Shown here: positions 33,301-40,902 of the stretch, one piece after another
How the letters are laid out: each line of letters begins with the position of its first letter
Position numbering within the stretch: the stretch's first letter is position 1
Origin: Climacteris rufus
Lineage: Eukaryota > Chordata > Aves > Passeriformes > Climacteridae
Length of the DNA stretch: 64,000 bases
Reading direction: 5' to 3'
Assembly (NCBI GenBank): GCA_013398175.1
Contig: VZRZ01001227.1
Coordinates: 487,923 to 551,922 of the forward strand
Made by a program: the position numbers and the translations under genes
The notes under the pieces: generated by a model
Databases searched by the model: none
The model's input: only the letters and a program-made list of their open reading frames with translations
Told to the model about the DNA's origin: nothing

Positions 33301-34090
33301 AGGCCCCGGCGTTGTAGCAGATTCTTCTTCTGGAATGGGACCATTGTTCATGAACGGACTCATTGCTGGGATGGATCTAGTGGGACTTCAGAACATGAGA
33401 AATATGCAAGGGATCCCTCTGACCGGGCTGGTGGGGTTTCCTGCTGGCTTTGCAGCAGTGCCCGCCGGTGAGGATGTGAAGAGCACCCTGAGCATGTTGC
33501 CCATGATGCTGCCGGGCATGGCGACCGTGCCGCAGATGTTCGGTGTCGGAGGACTCCTCAACTCGCCCATGACCACGAGCTGCACCGCGGCCGCTCCGGC
33601 TTCGTTAACAAGCACAACGAAAGGTGGCACGGCCGGCGCCGAGAAGGCCAGCGAGGAGAAACAGGGCAGCCAGGATGGCAAAAAAGAACCTCTCGCCGAA
33701 GACAAGCCCGGTCCTAGTTCGTTTTCTAATCAGACAGAATCTGCAATAACTACCAGTAGTCCTGTAGCTTTTAACCCATTTCTTATCCCAGGGATGTCTC
33801 CTGGACTGATCTATCCCTCCATGTTCCTTTCCCCTGGCATCGGCATGGCGCTGCCTGGCATCCAGCAAACCAGGCACTCGGAGGCGGCAAACCTGGAGAG
33901 CCAGAAGCGGAAGAGGAAGAAAGCAAAAGGGGAATCAGCAAATCCAGAGCCAGAAACTGTCTCACTGCCGGAAAAAGAAGCTGCAAACAGTCAAAACTGT
34001 GTGGAGCAGAGCCCGCCAGCGGCGGCGGCAGAGAAGGAGCAGGACGGACCAGCAGAGGAGGAGCGCCAGGCAGCTCACGATACCGATTAG
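221..34090 (+). CDS. CHD6: CHD6, chromodomain helicase DNA-binding protein 6 (partial, 5' end outside window; 30 exons)
   Basis: CHD6 is an ATP-dependent nucleosome remodeller of CHD subfamily III (CHD6-9), acting in the nucleus. Exons joined: 221-338, 1489-1575, 1785-1919, 2234-2355, 2980-3223, 3657-3833, 5425-5568, 6345-6600, 7042-7252, 7757-7952, 8514-8678, 9077-9256, 10484-10594, 11904-12106, 12507-12706, 15859-16018, 16611-16700, 17664-17767, 18344-18473, 18739-18799, 19465-19522, 20176-20395, 22412-22620, 23463-24998, 25602-25750, 26015-26212, 26892-27338, 27954-28142, 29933-30052, 33197-34090. All are GT-AG and give 2370 residues without a stop. Order: end of chromodomain 1, chromodomain 2 (about 40-113), SNF2 ATPase (about 130-345; DEMGLGKT 161-168, DEAH 273-276), helicase C (about 410-580; HRIGQ 569-573), SANT-like (about 783-845), Myb-like (about 1124-1190), a long acidic linker, conserved C-terminus. 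The post-helicase and C-terminal sequence matches remembered human CHD6 rather than CHD7, CHD8 or CHD9. Human CHD6 is about 2715 residues, so some 345 are missing upstream. Confidence 0.96.
1489..1575 (+). CDS. CHD6: CHD6 visible exon 2: start of chromodomain 2
   Basis: Encodes 29 residues (visible 40-68), including FNPDYVEVDRILEVAHTKD, the first strands of chromodomain 2. Acceptor tgtcacag, donor gtgaga. Phase 0 at both ends. Confidence 0.94.
1785..1919 (+). CDS. CHD6: CHD6 visible exon 3: core of chromodomain 2, with two possible donors
   Basis: Encodes 45 residues with YLVKWCSLPYEESTWELEED, the methyl-lysine-reader core of chromodomain 2. The donor used here, at 1920, gives KHM followed by ERPAS, matching human KHV-ERPAS. 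A duplicated donor at 1935 would lengthen the exon in frame to 1934, adding VTYPE. The second donor has the better exonic AG, so either or both may be used. Confidence 0.92.
1920..1949 (+). repeat. 15-bp tandem duplication of the CHD6 exon 3 donor
   Basis: gtaacgtaccctgag at 1920-1934 is followed by gtaacgtacccggct at 1935-1949. Ten to eleven bases are shared, and both start with a usable GT donor. Confidence 0.9.
2234..2355 (+). CDS. CHD6: CHD6 visible exon 4: link from chromodomains to ATPase
   Basis: Encodes visible residues 114-153 plus two bases of an Arg codon. NSNQLREYQLEGMNWLLFNW is the Q-motif region that opens the SNF2 ATPase lobe. Acceptor ctcctag, donor gtgagg. Confidence 0.95.
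2980..3223 (+). CDS. CHD6: CHD6 visible exon 5: ATPase motif I (Walker A)
   Basis: Contains DEMGLGKT at 2999-3022, the ATP-binding P-loop, and APLSTITNWEREF (motif Ia). Acceptor tctctgcag, donor gtgatt. Almost identical to remembered human CHD6. Confidence 0.97.
3657..3833 (+). CDS. CHD6: CHD6 visible exon 6: ATPase motif II (DEAH)
   Basis: Fifty-nine codons in phase 0 with VVITTFEMIL and the Walker B box DEAH at 3768-3779, the Mg-ATP hydrolysis residues. Acceptor cccctag, donor gtgagc. Confidence 0.97.
5425..5568 (+). CDS. CHD6: CHD6 visible exon 7: ATPase motif III
   Basis: Forty-eight codons beginning EHKVLLTGTPLQN, motif III of SNF2 helicases, then the LLNFLEP helix. Acceptor ttcccag, donor gtacct. 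Confidence 0.97.
6345..6600 (+). CDS. CHD6: CHD6 visible exon 8: end of ATPase lobe 1
   Basis: Contains PMMLRRLKDDVEKNLAPKQE and MMELRKCCNHPYLIN, the conserved linker between the two RecA lobes. Acceptor ctctgcag, donor gtgagg. Ends one base into a Gly codon. Confidence 0.97.
7042..7252 (+). CDS. CHD6: CHD6 visible exon 9: start of helicase C lobe
   Basis: Contains SGKL-type AAGKLVLIDKLLPKL and GHKVLIFSQMVRCLDILEDYL (motif IV) of the C-terminal RecA lobe. Acceptor cctggcag, donor gttagt. Ends two bases into an Arg codon. Confidence 0.96.
7757..7952 (+). CDS. CHD6: CHD6 visible exon 10: helicase motif V
   Basis: Contains YERIDGRVRG, TRAGGLGINLTAADT and FDSDWNPQND (motifs IVa-V). Locally very GC-rich. 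Acceptor gagcag, donor gtaacg. Confidence 0.97.
8321..8440 (+). repeat. two-copy 60-bp tandem repeat in CHD6 intron
   Basis: Bases 8321-8380 and 8381-8440 are identical except for the last base. The unit holds gtgagtg, the G-rich gggttgggtgggtgg and ttgtag. Recent duplication, or a local assembly duplication. Confidence 0.95.
8514..8678 (+). CDS. CHD6: CHD6 visible exon 11: helicase motif VI
   Basis: Begins AQARCHRIGQSK, the arginine-finger motif VI, and continues through the [20 protein letters not shown] bridge. Acceptor cactcccag, donor gtaggt. Fifty-five codons. Confidence 0.97.
9077..9256 (+). CDS. CHD6: CHD6 visible exon 12: post-helicase segment
   Basis: Sixty codons with LSKMEVEDLLRKGAYGALMD and FCEEDIDQIL, a segment conserved after the ATPase in all CHD6-9 proteins. 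Acceptor gggcag, donor gtgtgc. Confidence 0.96.
10484..10594 (+). CDS. CHD6: CHD6 visible exon 13
   Basis: Thirty-seven codons: [20 protein letters not shown] and WAKIAELD, conserved between helicase and SANT-like region. Acceptor ctcccag, donor gtagga. Confidence 0.96.
11374..11393 (+). repeat. (GT)n microsatellite
   Basis: About ten GT units in the CHD6 intron before visible exon 14. No other feature attaches to it. Confidence 0.9.
11904..12106 (+). CDS. CHD6: CHD6 visible exon 14: acidic patch and lead-in to SANT-like domain
   Basis: RPRVRKQTKHYNSFEEDELM is followed by the acidic run SELDSDSDERPTRS, then YLRAECFRVEKNLLIFG. Acceptor cctcacag, donor gtgagt. Ends two bases into a Gly codon. 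Confidence 0.96.
12507..12706 (+). CDS. CHD6: CHD6 visible exon 15: SANT-like DNA-binding region
   Basis: WGRWKDILTHGRFKWHLNEK through IKSFIWDLITPTKDGQ is the SANT-like part of the CHD DNA-binding module. Acceptor tgtttcag, donor gtattg. Ends one base into a codon. Confidence 0.95.
12707..15858 (+). other. CHD6: CHD6 intron 15 (3.15 kb)
   Basis: Among the longest CHD6 introns in the window. It holds the tRNA-Ile SINE at 13215-13347. Nothing else recognised. Confidence 0.8.
13215..13347 (+). mobile_element. tRNA-Ile-derived SINE with CR1-like tail (TguSINE1-like)
   Basis: Bases 13238-13273 match the anticodon-arm end and T-arm of tRNA-Ile, including the B-box-like gggtttgatcc and gggcca. They are followed by the CR1-type tail cttgtgggtcccttccaa and an attctgtg-type repeat. 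The tRNA 5' half is degraded. This architecture is that of TguSINE1, known from songbirds. It sits in the CHD6 intron 12707-15858. Confidence 0.72.
15859..16018 (+). CDS. CHD6: CHD6 visible exon 16
   Basis: Encodes LSAPVPRGRKGKKTKNQ and DWLATCNPEVVLHDD. The donor is gtgagt at 16019, chosen because it keeps the frame into exon 17 (aa + g = Lys). A CR1 element begins within about five bases of this donor. Confidence 0.95.
16022..16287 (-). mobile_element. CR1 LINE 3' fragment
   Basis: Plus-strand landmarks: cacagaatcatgg, ggctggaagggacctt, catgggcagggacacc, ccaacctggcctt, agtaaagaatttcttcctaa. This is the reverse complement of the CR1 3' end, whose tail (attctgtg repeats) abuts the donor of CHD6 visible exon 16. 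Moderately diverged. Confidence 0.88.
16611..16700 (+). CDS. CHD6: CHD6 visible exon 17
   Basis: VLLRVRMLYYLKAEVLGEAA, part of the SLIDE-like continuation. Acceptor cgggacag, donor gtaggg. Ends two bases into an Arg codon. Confidence 0.94.
17664..17767 (+). CDS. CHD6: CHD6 visible exon 18
   Basis: ELDVLLPDIDYVEIPVDWWN and ADKSLLIGVFKHG, a CHD6-9 conserved region. Acceptor gccacag, donor gtgtgt. The split Gly codon continues in exon 19. Confidence 0.95.
18344..18473 (+). CDS. CHD6: CHD6 visible exon 19
   Basis: YERYNAMRADPALCFLEKVG and the start of a variable linker. Acceptor gtggcag, donor gtgggc. GC-rich. Confidence 0.95.
18739..18799 (+). CDS. CHD6: CHD6 visible exon 20 (short linker exon)
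   Basis: Twenty residues, GSVEKEDSSGEKLEGLSKQE, of hydrophilic linker matching human GNTDKEDNAEDKVDGLQKQ only loosely. Acceptor tcacccag, donor gtgagt. Both phases fit the neighbours. Confidence 0.9.
19465..19522 (+). CDS. CHD6: CHD6 visible exon 21 (short linker exon)
   Basis: Nineteen residues from DIESAGVGEASEKRDEPAA plus one base. Linker sequence, weakly conserved. Accepted because acceptor (ttgcag), donor (gtgagg) and phase all fit. Confidence 0.88.
20176..20395 (+). CDS. CHD6: CHD6 visible exon 22
   Basis: QDGSDSDRS and WPVSSALTARLRRLVTVYQR, conserved in CHD6. The acceptor gtttgaag is weak but is the only one that keeps frame; the cccag five bases on would shift it. Donor gtaatg. Confidence 0.92.
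22412..22620 (+). CDS. CHD6: CHD6 visible exon 23: Myb-like domain
   Basis: WTRREQADFYRTVSSFGVIY through YFYSFVAMCKNVCGLP is the Myb-like domain annotated in mammalian CHD6. Acceptor ttccacag, donor gtgagt. Confidence 0.95.
23463..24998 (+). CDS. CHD6: CHD6 visible exon 24: large exon with acidic, fast-changing linker
   Basis: At 1536 bases this is the largest coding exon. The first ~110 residues are conserved (ITEERAARTLYRIELLRKVR, WWECGKHDRDLLIGTAKHG, QLSFLDAYRNYAQHKR). The remaining ~400 are Ser/Glu-rich and disordered-looking, with an acidic run EEDEEEEEDDD around 24522-24555, and differ strongly from human. Acceptor ctgctgcag, donor gtatgg. Confidence 0.94.
25602..25750 (+). CDS. CHD6: CHD6 visible exon 25
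   Basis: Variable start, then the conserved ARAPTIAQLLQEKTLYSFSE motif of CHD6-9. Acceptor tttttag, donor gtgagg. Ends in phase 0. Confidence 0.94.
26015..26212 (+). CDS. CHD6: CHD6 visible exon 26
   Basis: DRVIINRIDNICHAILKGKW continues the conserved block of exon 25, followed by a Ser-rich segment. Sixty-six codons, phase 0. Acceptor tggcag, donor gtacag. Confidence 0.94.
26892..27338 (+). CDS. CHD6: CHD6 visible exon 27
   Basis: Contains HRRPYEFELERDAKQRSLEQ, LGMDLSGILQAGLIHPVTGQ and the basic run RRRRGRRK, a probable nuclear-targeting cluster. Part of this exon (27083-27180) has a diverged copy in a later intron at 28319-28416. Acceptor acacacag, donor gtgggt. Confidence 0.95.
27954..28142 (+). 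CDS. CHD6: CHD6 visible exon 28
   Basis: Gln/Pro-rich start, then KSLLDWLRQQSDYTLDVPSF, matching human KSLLDWLRQQADYSLEVPGF. Acceptor cacggcag, donor gtaagg. Phase 0 at both ends. Confidence 0.94.
28319..28416 (+). pseudogene. intronic partial copy of CHD6 visible exon 27
   Basis: Aligns without gaps to 27083-27180, offset 1236 bp, with 89 of 98 bases identical by my count. The exon 27 frame stays open: NTKMPKWGTVNTLQGSLGMD followed by LSGILQ. A substitution has made a good acceptor, ctctcctttctcccag, ending at 28343. Most differences change amino acids, so it looks like an unselected duplicate, but it could act as a cryptic exon. Confidence 0.88.
29933..30052 (+). CDS. CHD6: CHD6 visible exon 29 (BRK-like remnant)
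   Basis: Forty codons: SFSDKPKQRRQRCKDPNKLD, then LTGEERVPVVHKGTGRR, which resembles the first half of a BRK domain as found in CHD7-9. Acceptor cactccag, donor gtaagc. Confidence 0.93.
30053..33196 (+). other. CHD6: CHD6 last intron (3.1 kb) with CpG-richer patches
   Basis: No exon or repeat recognised. Two patches, about 31290-31400 and 32215-32320, are richer in CpG than the rest and contain GC-box-like and CCGG-rich sequence. Long ORFs here follow from the high GC content. Confidence 0.7.
33197..34090 (+). CDS. CHD6: CHD6 visible exon 30: conserved C-terminus and stop
   Basis: GYLPENKFNRIL, TGPRRRGRRPRSELLKGPGV, then the CHD6-type Met/Gly/Pro-rich block MGPLFMNGLIAGMDLVGLQN and NPFLIPGMSPGLIYPSMFL, a basic QKRKRKKAKG, and TAG at 34088-34090. 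Acceptor tttttcag. This block gives the clearest assignment to CHD6. Confidence 0.96.
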   Translation, partial: GYLPENKFNRILTEPVLRDTGPRRRGRRPRSELLKGPGVVADSSSGMGPLFMNGLIAGMDLVGLQNMRNMQGIPLTGLVGFPAGFAAVPAGEDVKSTLSMLPMMLPGMATVPQMFGVGGLLNSPMTTSCTAAAPASLTSTTKGGTAGAEKASEEKQGSQDGKKEPLAEDKPGPSSFSNQTESAITTSSPVAFNPFLIPGMSPGLIYPSMFLSPGIGMALPGIQQTRHSEAANLESQKRKRKKAKGESANPEPETVSLPEKEAANSQNCVEQSPPAAAAEKEQDGPAEEERQAAHDTD

Positions 34091-35472
34091 AACTTTTGTT
34101 TCATTGAAAGAAAAACACAAAAAGATTGTGGCTTGTGAGTTTCTTATCCCATAAACTCTTTGTTACTTCCCCTCCCACCCCACTCCACCTTCATAAACCT
34201 GTGTTTCCATGAGTAATATTATCTACCTAATTCCCTGTCAGAAAAAACTGGTGACATACTACATGTTAATAGTTGCAGGGTCTTGCCACTTTATTAGATA
34301 AACAGTGTTGTCTAGCTAGTATGGGAGGCACCGAATTCTCGTTCTGTTTTTCCAGTCATTCATCCCAGCCAACAATAGTAAATCCAGTACTCGGTCACCC
34401 CCCCTCAAATTGCTCACTCCTTTGAGCAGAAAAAGCTGCAAAAAAACAAGAGCAAAAGAAAAGTGTTTATCTCTTGGTCTACACACAGACAAGGGTATTT
34501 CTGACTACAGCGACACTGAACGAAAAGGCCTGTGTGTGGGCTGAAAGCACAGCTATAGTAAGTGCTAATGTGTATTTTTGATTTAAAGTATTTCCCTATT
34601 TTATCATGGTTACTAGAATAGTAGTATAGACAGAAGTATATAACTAATGATTGAAAATGCATATATTCATTTCTTTGAAAGGAAAAGCATAACTGTTAGT
34701 GGTATAATTTCTTGATCACCCCCACCTCAAAGGTTTGGAGACAAACTGCAGAGAGTGAAAAAACGGTGTAGACATTCTTCTGTATTTTTTAAAACCAAAG
34801 TTTGGTTTTATGTTATGTGGAGTTTAGTTGCCCATTCCTCGGTAGTTACAGGAACTTTCCAGCTTGAGCTGGGAAGGTTTTGCACACTTGCATGACTTTT
34901 CTGGGGTTACTGTACCTGTAGCAACCAGTTCCTTCATCATTCTGCTAGTCTTCAGTTCTCCTCTCTGGCGTTAGTTCTCAGCTATGGCATTTCAGGTGCT
35001 CCAAAGGTATTTTTTTCCAGCCATGAACAGGCCACATGAATTTTATTGCTCTTATATGAACACTGAGGCTTTTTGAGTTTTTATATTTCCCACTCCTTAC
35101 CCCAGAAGCAACGTTCTTTCAGCAAACACGGAGAAGGCTGTAGGCCAGCTTCCCTCCTTGGGGAGTCCTCTGAGAAGGACCCTTGAGACTTTCAGAGCCT
35201 GAGTTTCTTACTTTCTAGTGGTGGACTGTGAAGAGATGACTTTGGCTTCTTCCCATTCCGTTTGCTGTTGAACAGTACATCCAGTCCCCCAAACAATTTC
35301 AGCATCTGCATTTCAAATGGACGGGTTTTAATGCTGCCAGCCCCCACCTCCAGCTCTGGGTACTGAGACTCCTCCACAGGCAACTCTTCTGATTTCTCCT
35401 TCCCTTCACTCCTCCTTTAATTCTTCTTTCACTTGGGGTTGTTCTTATTTGCAGCTCATGGTCTGAGACTTG

Positions 35473-35478
35473 AATAAA
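35473..35478 (+). terminator. CHD6: possible proximal poly(A) signal of CHD6
   Basis: Canonical AATAAA in the 3' UTR, followed by a GTGG-containing stretch. It could give a roughly 1.4-kb short 3' UTR. Confidence 0.45.
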
Positions 35479-36540
35479 GCCGCAGTGGTGCAGCAGTGAG
35501 TGAAGGGCAGGCTGGGAGGGAGTTGGAGCGTGCTACTCATCGGTTTCACACTTGGTTGTCACAATTTACTGTATTTTTTACTTTTTTTTTTTCCGTTGCA
35601 GTTTTGCTAATTTATCAGATGGTCCAAATGTTTTGACATAACTATTTCAGTTTGCATTATTTATTTATGATGCTTTTTGTCATTGTCTTTTATACATTTG
35701 GGATTATAAATTATGTACATGTTAAAATTAGCATCTCAAAGAAGTCTGTTACCCGTGGTCAAAAAAAGCAGTTGGTTTATATTTTCACGGAATTTATTCC
35801 CAGTTTCCTGGATTGGATGATTTTTTTTTCGAAGTATGTAACCAATCATAATGCAACCCCCCCTCCCTCCCAGTAATTAAATGTGTTCTATTTAATAACA
35901 TTCTTGTAGCATAGATACTGTATCACTATCGACAGATTTCTTAGAAATGCTGCTATCTCTATTTAACTAACATTTTGTTCAGTTTTTGCCTCCAGTGGAA
36001 GCAGAAAGGGTTTTTTCAGCTGTTAAATCCAAAATCAATATAATTTATTTATGTAAAAAAAAAAAGTCACAATTGATATATTTTTGAACCTTTTAAGTAC
36101 TAACTTTGTTTTTATTCAGTGGAAGAACATGTACTTGCCCTAAATCCTTAAAATACAAATGCTATAAAACTTCATATATCTTCAAAGCCTTACTGTGAAT
36201 GGATACAGAAATCTCTTCCGAGTCCATTTCTTGTTACGGGATGGTTTTTCCAGGGTTACACGCGCAAGGAACAGGGTTTAAAGTGAAATTTATTTAAATA
36301 TCCAGCATGCTCTATACCTTGTTCTTCCTTAGCAGACATGTATGCTACGTCTCTGGGTGTTTAGGCTTCTCTTTGCTACTTTGTGACCCTTTTGCAACCC
36401 GATATACTCTGTGGATTATTTAGACTGTAAGGCGTAAGTGGCTGCTTCTTCTTTTCCATCATCTCCCAAACAAACGCCAAATTTTCACCGGTTTTCATGG
36501 CTATTCACACACATACATCCTTCACCAAATGTGCTAACAA

Positions 36541-36546
36541 AATAAA
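36541..36546 (+). terminator. CHD6: probable distal poly(A) signal of CHD6
   Basis: AATAAA followed by the T/G-rich stretch ctgtctgtgctcttg, a good downstream element. It lies at the end of the AT-rich 3' UTR and gives a 3' UTR of about 2.5 kb. Confidence 0.7.
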
Positions 36547-36579
36547 CTGTCTGTGCTCTTGAACATGGATAAAAAGAAA

Positions 36580-39290
36580 AAGATTTAAAAGTCAGATTTT
36601 TATTTTTTTAATTTACTGATTAGATGATGCTTATCTTTCAGACTTGGCAGAGCCTTGCTAAAGATGTATATAATTTTTTTCAGCAAATATATGTGAATGT
36701 TGAATTCACCTGACTCAGTGATAAACGTGACTTGCCTTTTTCTCAGCACGAATCCGTTGAGAAGCTGTGGAAGCTGGTGGCCTGGTTGCTGCTTCAGGGT
36801 TGCTCTCAGTGCCCTGTGTGTTCCTCTGAGGCGGCTGCTGCACTGAGGGGCCGAACCCGCAGCCCCCGGCGTCGCTCTGCTCTGGGGGAACTCGTGTCCC
36901 ACGTGGGCTGCAAGAGCCCAGGGGCAGCCCAAGCTCCAGGGGCAGTTTAAGCACAGAGGATGCACAAGGGCTCTCTGCTGACCCACTTTTTCCACAAGGG
37001 TGGGTGGAAGCCCAGAGACCTCCACAGTCATCACACACACCCCTCAAACTGTTGAACCCCTTGGCCCTTGTATGGCCCCTCCCAGCAGAACAGGGTGCTG
37101 GGGGTGCTGGGCTCCTCTCCCTGTGATCCTTTCACCTCCACATTTTGTGAAATGCTTGTCCTAAATCTCTCTGTAAGGATCTCAGGCATTCCTCAGTGTT
37201 TCATCAGAATGATGCACAGCAGCAGCTCAGTTCTTCCAAGATCCAGGAAAAAGACACACAGGAAAACCAGTGCTTCTGGTGCTCTGCCTGCCCTATGTCA
37301 GCACCTTGTCCTGGTATTTTGTTGCTACATTTGGTGGGAAAAAGAGAAAAGTACCCAGCAGAAGAGTCCAGCAAAATGGTAGTGTGAACTCTGAACTTCC
37401 AGTTCCTGAGTCTCCCTTTAAATTCTGTCTCCACGCACTGCAGCCTCACACCTCTTCATGCACAATGCAGGATATTTGCTGGCAGGATCTGCAGGAGCTG
37501 GCCAGCCCTGTGGTCCATGGAGGAGCATGTACTGGCTTTGGGCTGTCACATCAGTAGTGGCAGTGGTGTCTCTGTCTCCTCAGAGGTGTGCTGCCACCTG
37601 GTAGCAGCGAGTGGATGTGGTGGAGGATGGGCACGGTGGGCACGGCTCGCTCCGTGTTGTGTTTTGCAGGATACAGGTGCACCTTCCTGGAGCCTGAGGG
37701 AGTAAAACAGGCATGGCTGCATATCCCCACTGCTGTCCCTGCCTGGTTTTTATCTGATAGGACACAAAGAAGTCTCATCACACATTTAGACAGGATCTCT
37801 AATTCCCTTTGTGGTCACAAAAAGGGAGGAAGGATTTCCCTCAGCACTGACCCAAAGTTGGGGGAGCTTTACAGGCCCCAAGTGCAGATGTCCCCACTCT
37901 GGGCTCTTGACAGTTACAAGAAAGGATTTGGGGTTGGAAGTCTTGGCCAGCAGTGAGCAGAAGACAATTTCTCTAATGACATTTGGTTTGCCTTGAATAA
38001 AACTTGAGATTTTCAGTGTAGTTTTGCTTTCCACCTCTTCAGGAGCCACTTTGGCCCCAGGGCTCTGCAGCATGGGCTGAGTCACGAGACCACAAATCTC
38101 CCCGCTGCTTTTACAAGCTCAGAGCAGTATTGGGCTACACTACAGGGAAAGGCACCGTTTGCAGTCCCTGAGTGCTCAGCCCCAGGCACTGGACAGATGG
38201 GCAGTGCTGCCAGGAGAGGACCTGACCCCACCCCAGAAGGGCAGCAGCTCTGGAAAACCGGAGGGAAGAGAAATCCAGCTTCTCTCTCATTCCCCTTCCC
38301 ATCTGTCTGCACAATGTGCCCTGCACACTTGCATAGCAGGCCTGGAACATCATCCTCACCCTCCCGTGTGGCTTTTGGGATGTTGGTGGTTTCACAGTGC
38401 TCCCAGGGGTGGCTGGAGACCATCGCTGCAGTGCTGTAGGTGGCACTAATTCCTGAAGAACCCAGATTTCACCTCAAAAGTTATAAAACAGTGCAGGATG
38501 TTCAGCTCAGCAGAAGATCAGTCCTTCTCTCCATGTCACCTTTTTCTCCCTGCAGTGGGATTTTAATTAATGGAACAACTACACACAGCACCACTACCTG
38601 GCTCTGTTTGCCAGTGGTCTGGATAGGATGTGATGTTACTGGTTTAACCTGGAACTCAGTCCCAGCCTGGGTGAATGCATGGGTTCAGGCAAGCCCACCA
38701 TGTGCTCTCAGAGAGTTTCAAGGAATAGCAGTGACCTGGAGCTGTTGCGAGAGCAGCCGAGGGGAGTGAGAGCCATGGCAGAAGCTCTTGCCTCTCTTTG
38801 GGCTCCTGGCAAGCATTGGCTGCCAAGGTTTTCAGCTGGCTGTGCTGTAGCAAAGGGAGATGTTGTACAGGAATTGCCTGTACTGTTTTGTAAACAAAAT
38901 TTTAAAGGAAAGCCTCACAGTGACTTTTTCTTTTCCCCCAGAAAAGGACACAGATTTCGGATGGAGGAAGAGATGCACAAAAAACAACCTCTCAGTTCAC
39001 CCAGAGGAAGGCACATCTTTGGTCCTGAAAGAATAAATAAGCCTGTAGGACTCACAGCCTCATTGTCTCAAAAGAAACAGATTTCCTGTCTGCTCATGAC
39101 AGTTTTCCGTGCTCTTACAGCAAATCTTCTTCCAAATGGATTTAGGTTTGAATTAAGGCTGGTTTTATAGAAAGTAACATTTTGGAAAGCATGGAATTAC
39201 CTGATTCTCGGTGAGGGACTGGCTCCAGCAGCCTGTGGATGCACAAATTGGTCCCTGCGCTTTGCAAACAGGCATTTCCAAGGAAACCAG
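36580..39290. other. CHD6-RBL1 intergenic region, no gene recognised
   Basis: No exon-like block, recognised repeat or credible coding sequence was seen on either strand. A stray AATAAA occurs near 37996. Short ORFs here look random in composition. GC and CpG content rise toward the RBL1 CpG island. Confidence 0.6.
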
Positions 39291-40000
39291 TCCCGGGATG
39301 TGCGGGTAGAGCCGGAGCTCGGGGCAGGGCAGGGCAGGCGCTGCCGAGTGAGCGGGAGCGCCGGGGCTGGGTCCGTGCGGCGGCTCCTGAACGCGCCTCT
39401 GAGCATCCTCGCCCGGCCGCAGGGACCGGGGAGCGGCCAGGGGGATCCGCCGCGCCCGCTCCGCCTGTTCTCTGGCCCACGGCCTCCCAGCAGCAGCCGC
39501 TGGCTCGGAAAGCACCGCAGGATGGTGCTTCAAATACCCCGCAGCGTTAGGTGGGTTCAGAGCCCCGTTCCCTATCCCCGACACGCTGCTGCGGACGCTG
39601 CGGGACTCGAGCCCCTTCCAGGCTGCGGGAGCCGCTCCCTTGCCCGCGGGGACGGGCGGTGTCCCCACGGACACGGCTCCCGGCGGACACGCGGGGCTCC
39701 CGGGGGGCTCCGTCCACCGGCGCTGGTTCAGGCCAGGGGGCTCGGCCGGGCCCGGCGGAACCGGCACCTGGAAACNTTGAAACCGCTCGGGCCCCCCGCC
39801 ACGACCGGGACTGAAGCGGGGCCGTGCCACGAGTGACGGGAGCGCGGCTGCGGCCCGGGAGCGGCTCCCCCGGCCCTGCAGAGCGGGGTGCACGGGGCCG
39901 GAGGCGGCCGAGCAGGTGCTGCACCCACGCGTGTCCCAGGGCGCCCCGGGACGGCGGGCGAGGCAAAGCCGCTCCTGCCGCGGACTCCCGGAGCCGTGCG

Positions 40001-40840
40001 NNNNNNNNNNNNNNNNNNNNNNNNNNNNNNNNNNNNNNNNNNNNNNNNNNNNNNNNNNNNNNNNNNNNNNNNNNNNNNNNNNNNNNNNNNNNNNNNNNNN
40101 NNNNNNNNNNNNNNNNNNNNNNNNNNNNNNNNNNNNNNNNNNNNNNNNNNNNNNNNNNNNNNNNNNNNNNNNNNNNNNNNNNNNNNNNNNNNNNNNNNNN
40201 NNNNNNNNNNNNNNNNNNNNNNNNNNNNNNNNNNNNNNNNNNNNNNNNNNNNNNNNNNNNNNNNNNNNNNNNNNNNNNNNNNNNNNNNNNNNNNNNNNNN
40301 NNNNNNNNNNNNNNNNNNNNNNNNNNNNNNNNNNNNNNNNNNNNNNNNNNNNNNNNNNNNNNNNNNNNNNNNNNNNNNNNNNNNNNNNNNNNNNNNNNNN
40401 NNNNNNNNNNNNNNNNNNNNNNNNNNNNNNNNNNNNNNNNNNNNNNNNNNNNNNNNNNNNNNNNNNNNNNNNNNNNNNNNNNNNNNNNNNNNNNNNNNNN
40501 NNNNNNNNNNNNNNNNNNNNNNNNNNNNNNNNNNNNNNNNNNNNNNNNNNNNNNNNNNNNNNNNNNNNNNNNNNNNNNNNNNNNNNNNNNNNNNNNNNNN
40601 NNNNNNNNNNNNNNNNNNNNNNNNNNNNNNNNNNNNNNNNNNNNNNNNNNNNNNNNNNNNNNNNNNNNNNNNNNNNNNNNNNNNNNNNNNNNNNNNNNNN
40701 NNNNNNNNNNNNNNNNNNNNNNNNNNNNNNNNNNNNNNNNNNNNNNNNNNNNNNNNNNNNNNNNNNNNNNNNNNNNNNNNNNNNNNNNNNNNNNNNNNNN
40801 NNNNNNNNNNNNNNNNNNNNNNNNNNNNNNNNNNNNNNNN
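40001..40840. other. assembly gap of 840 N
   Basis: An unbroken run of N inside the CpG island. It probably hides RBL1 exon 1 (roughly 50-55 codons in mammals), the transcription start and most of intron 1. The visible flanks contain no sequence resembling the p107 N-terminus. Confidence 0.98.
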
Positions 40841-40902
40841 CGCCCCGGCCGAGCCCGCGGGTTGCGGCGCGGCCCCGGTGACCGCCGCGCCCGTGCCCGC
40901 AG

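Larger units (their letters stand above)
34091..36570 (+). other. CHD6: CHD6 3' untranslated region
   Basis: AT-rich sequence starting straight after the stop codon, in sharp contrast to the GC-rich coding half. It carries several ATTTA-type AU-rich spots (around 35658 and 36043) and no credible ORF. The end is set by the AATAAA at 36541 and is inferred, with no transcript data. Confidence 0.8.

Noticed and set aside
23463..34090. Alternative assignment of the helicase gene to CHD7, CHD8 or CHD9
   Set aside because: The post-helicase and C-terminal blocks agree with remembered human CHD6 almost line by line. CHD9 was considered because human CHD9 lies near RBL2, but the pocket protein here is RBL1.
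39290..40000. E2F-binding sites in the visible RBL1 CpG island
   Set aside because: Expected from knowledge of the p107 promoter, but no consensus site was found in the readable flanks.
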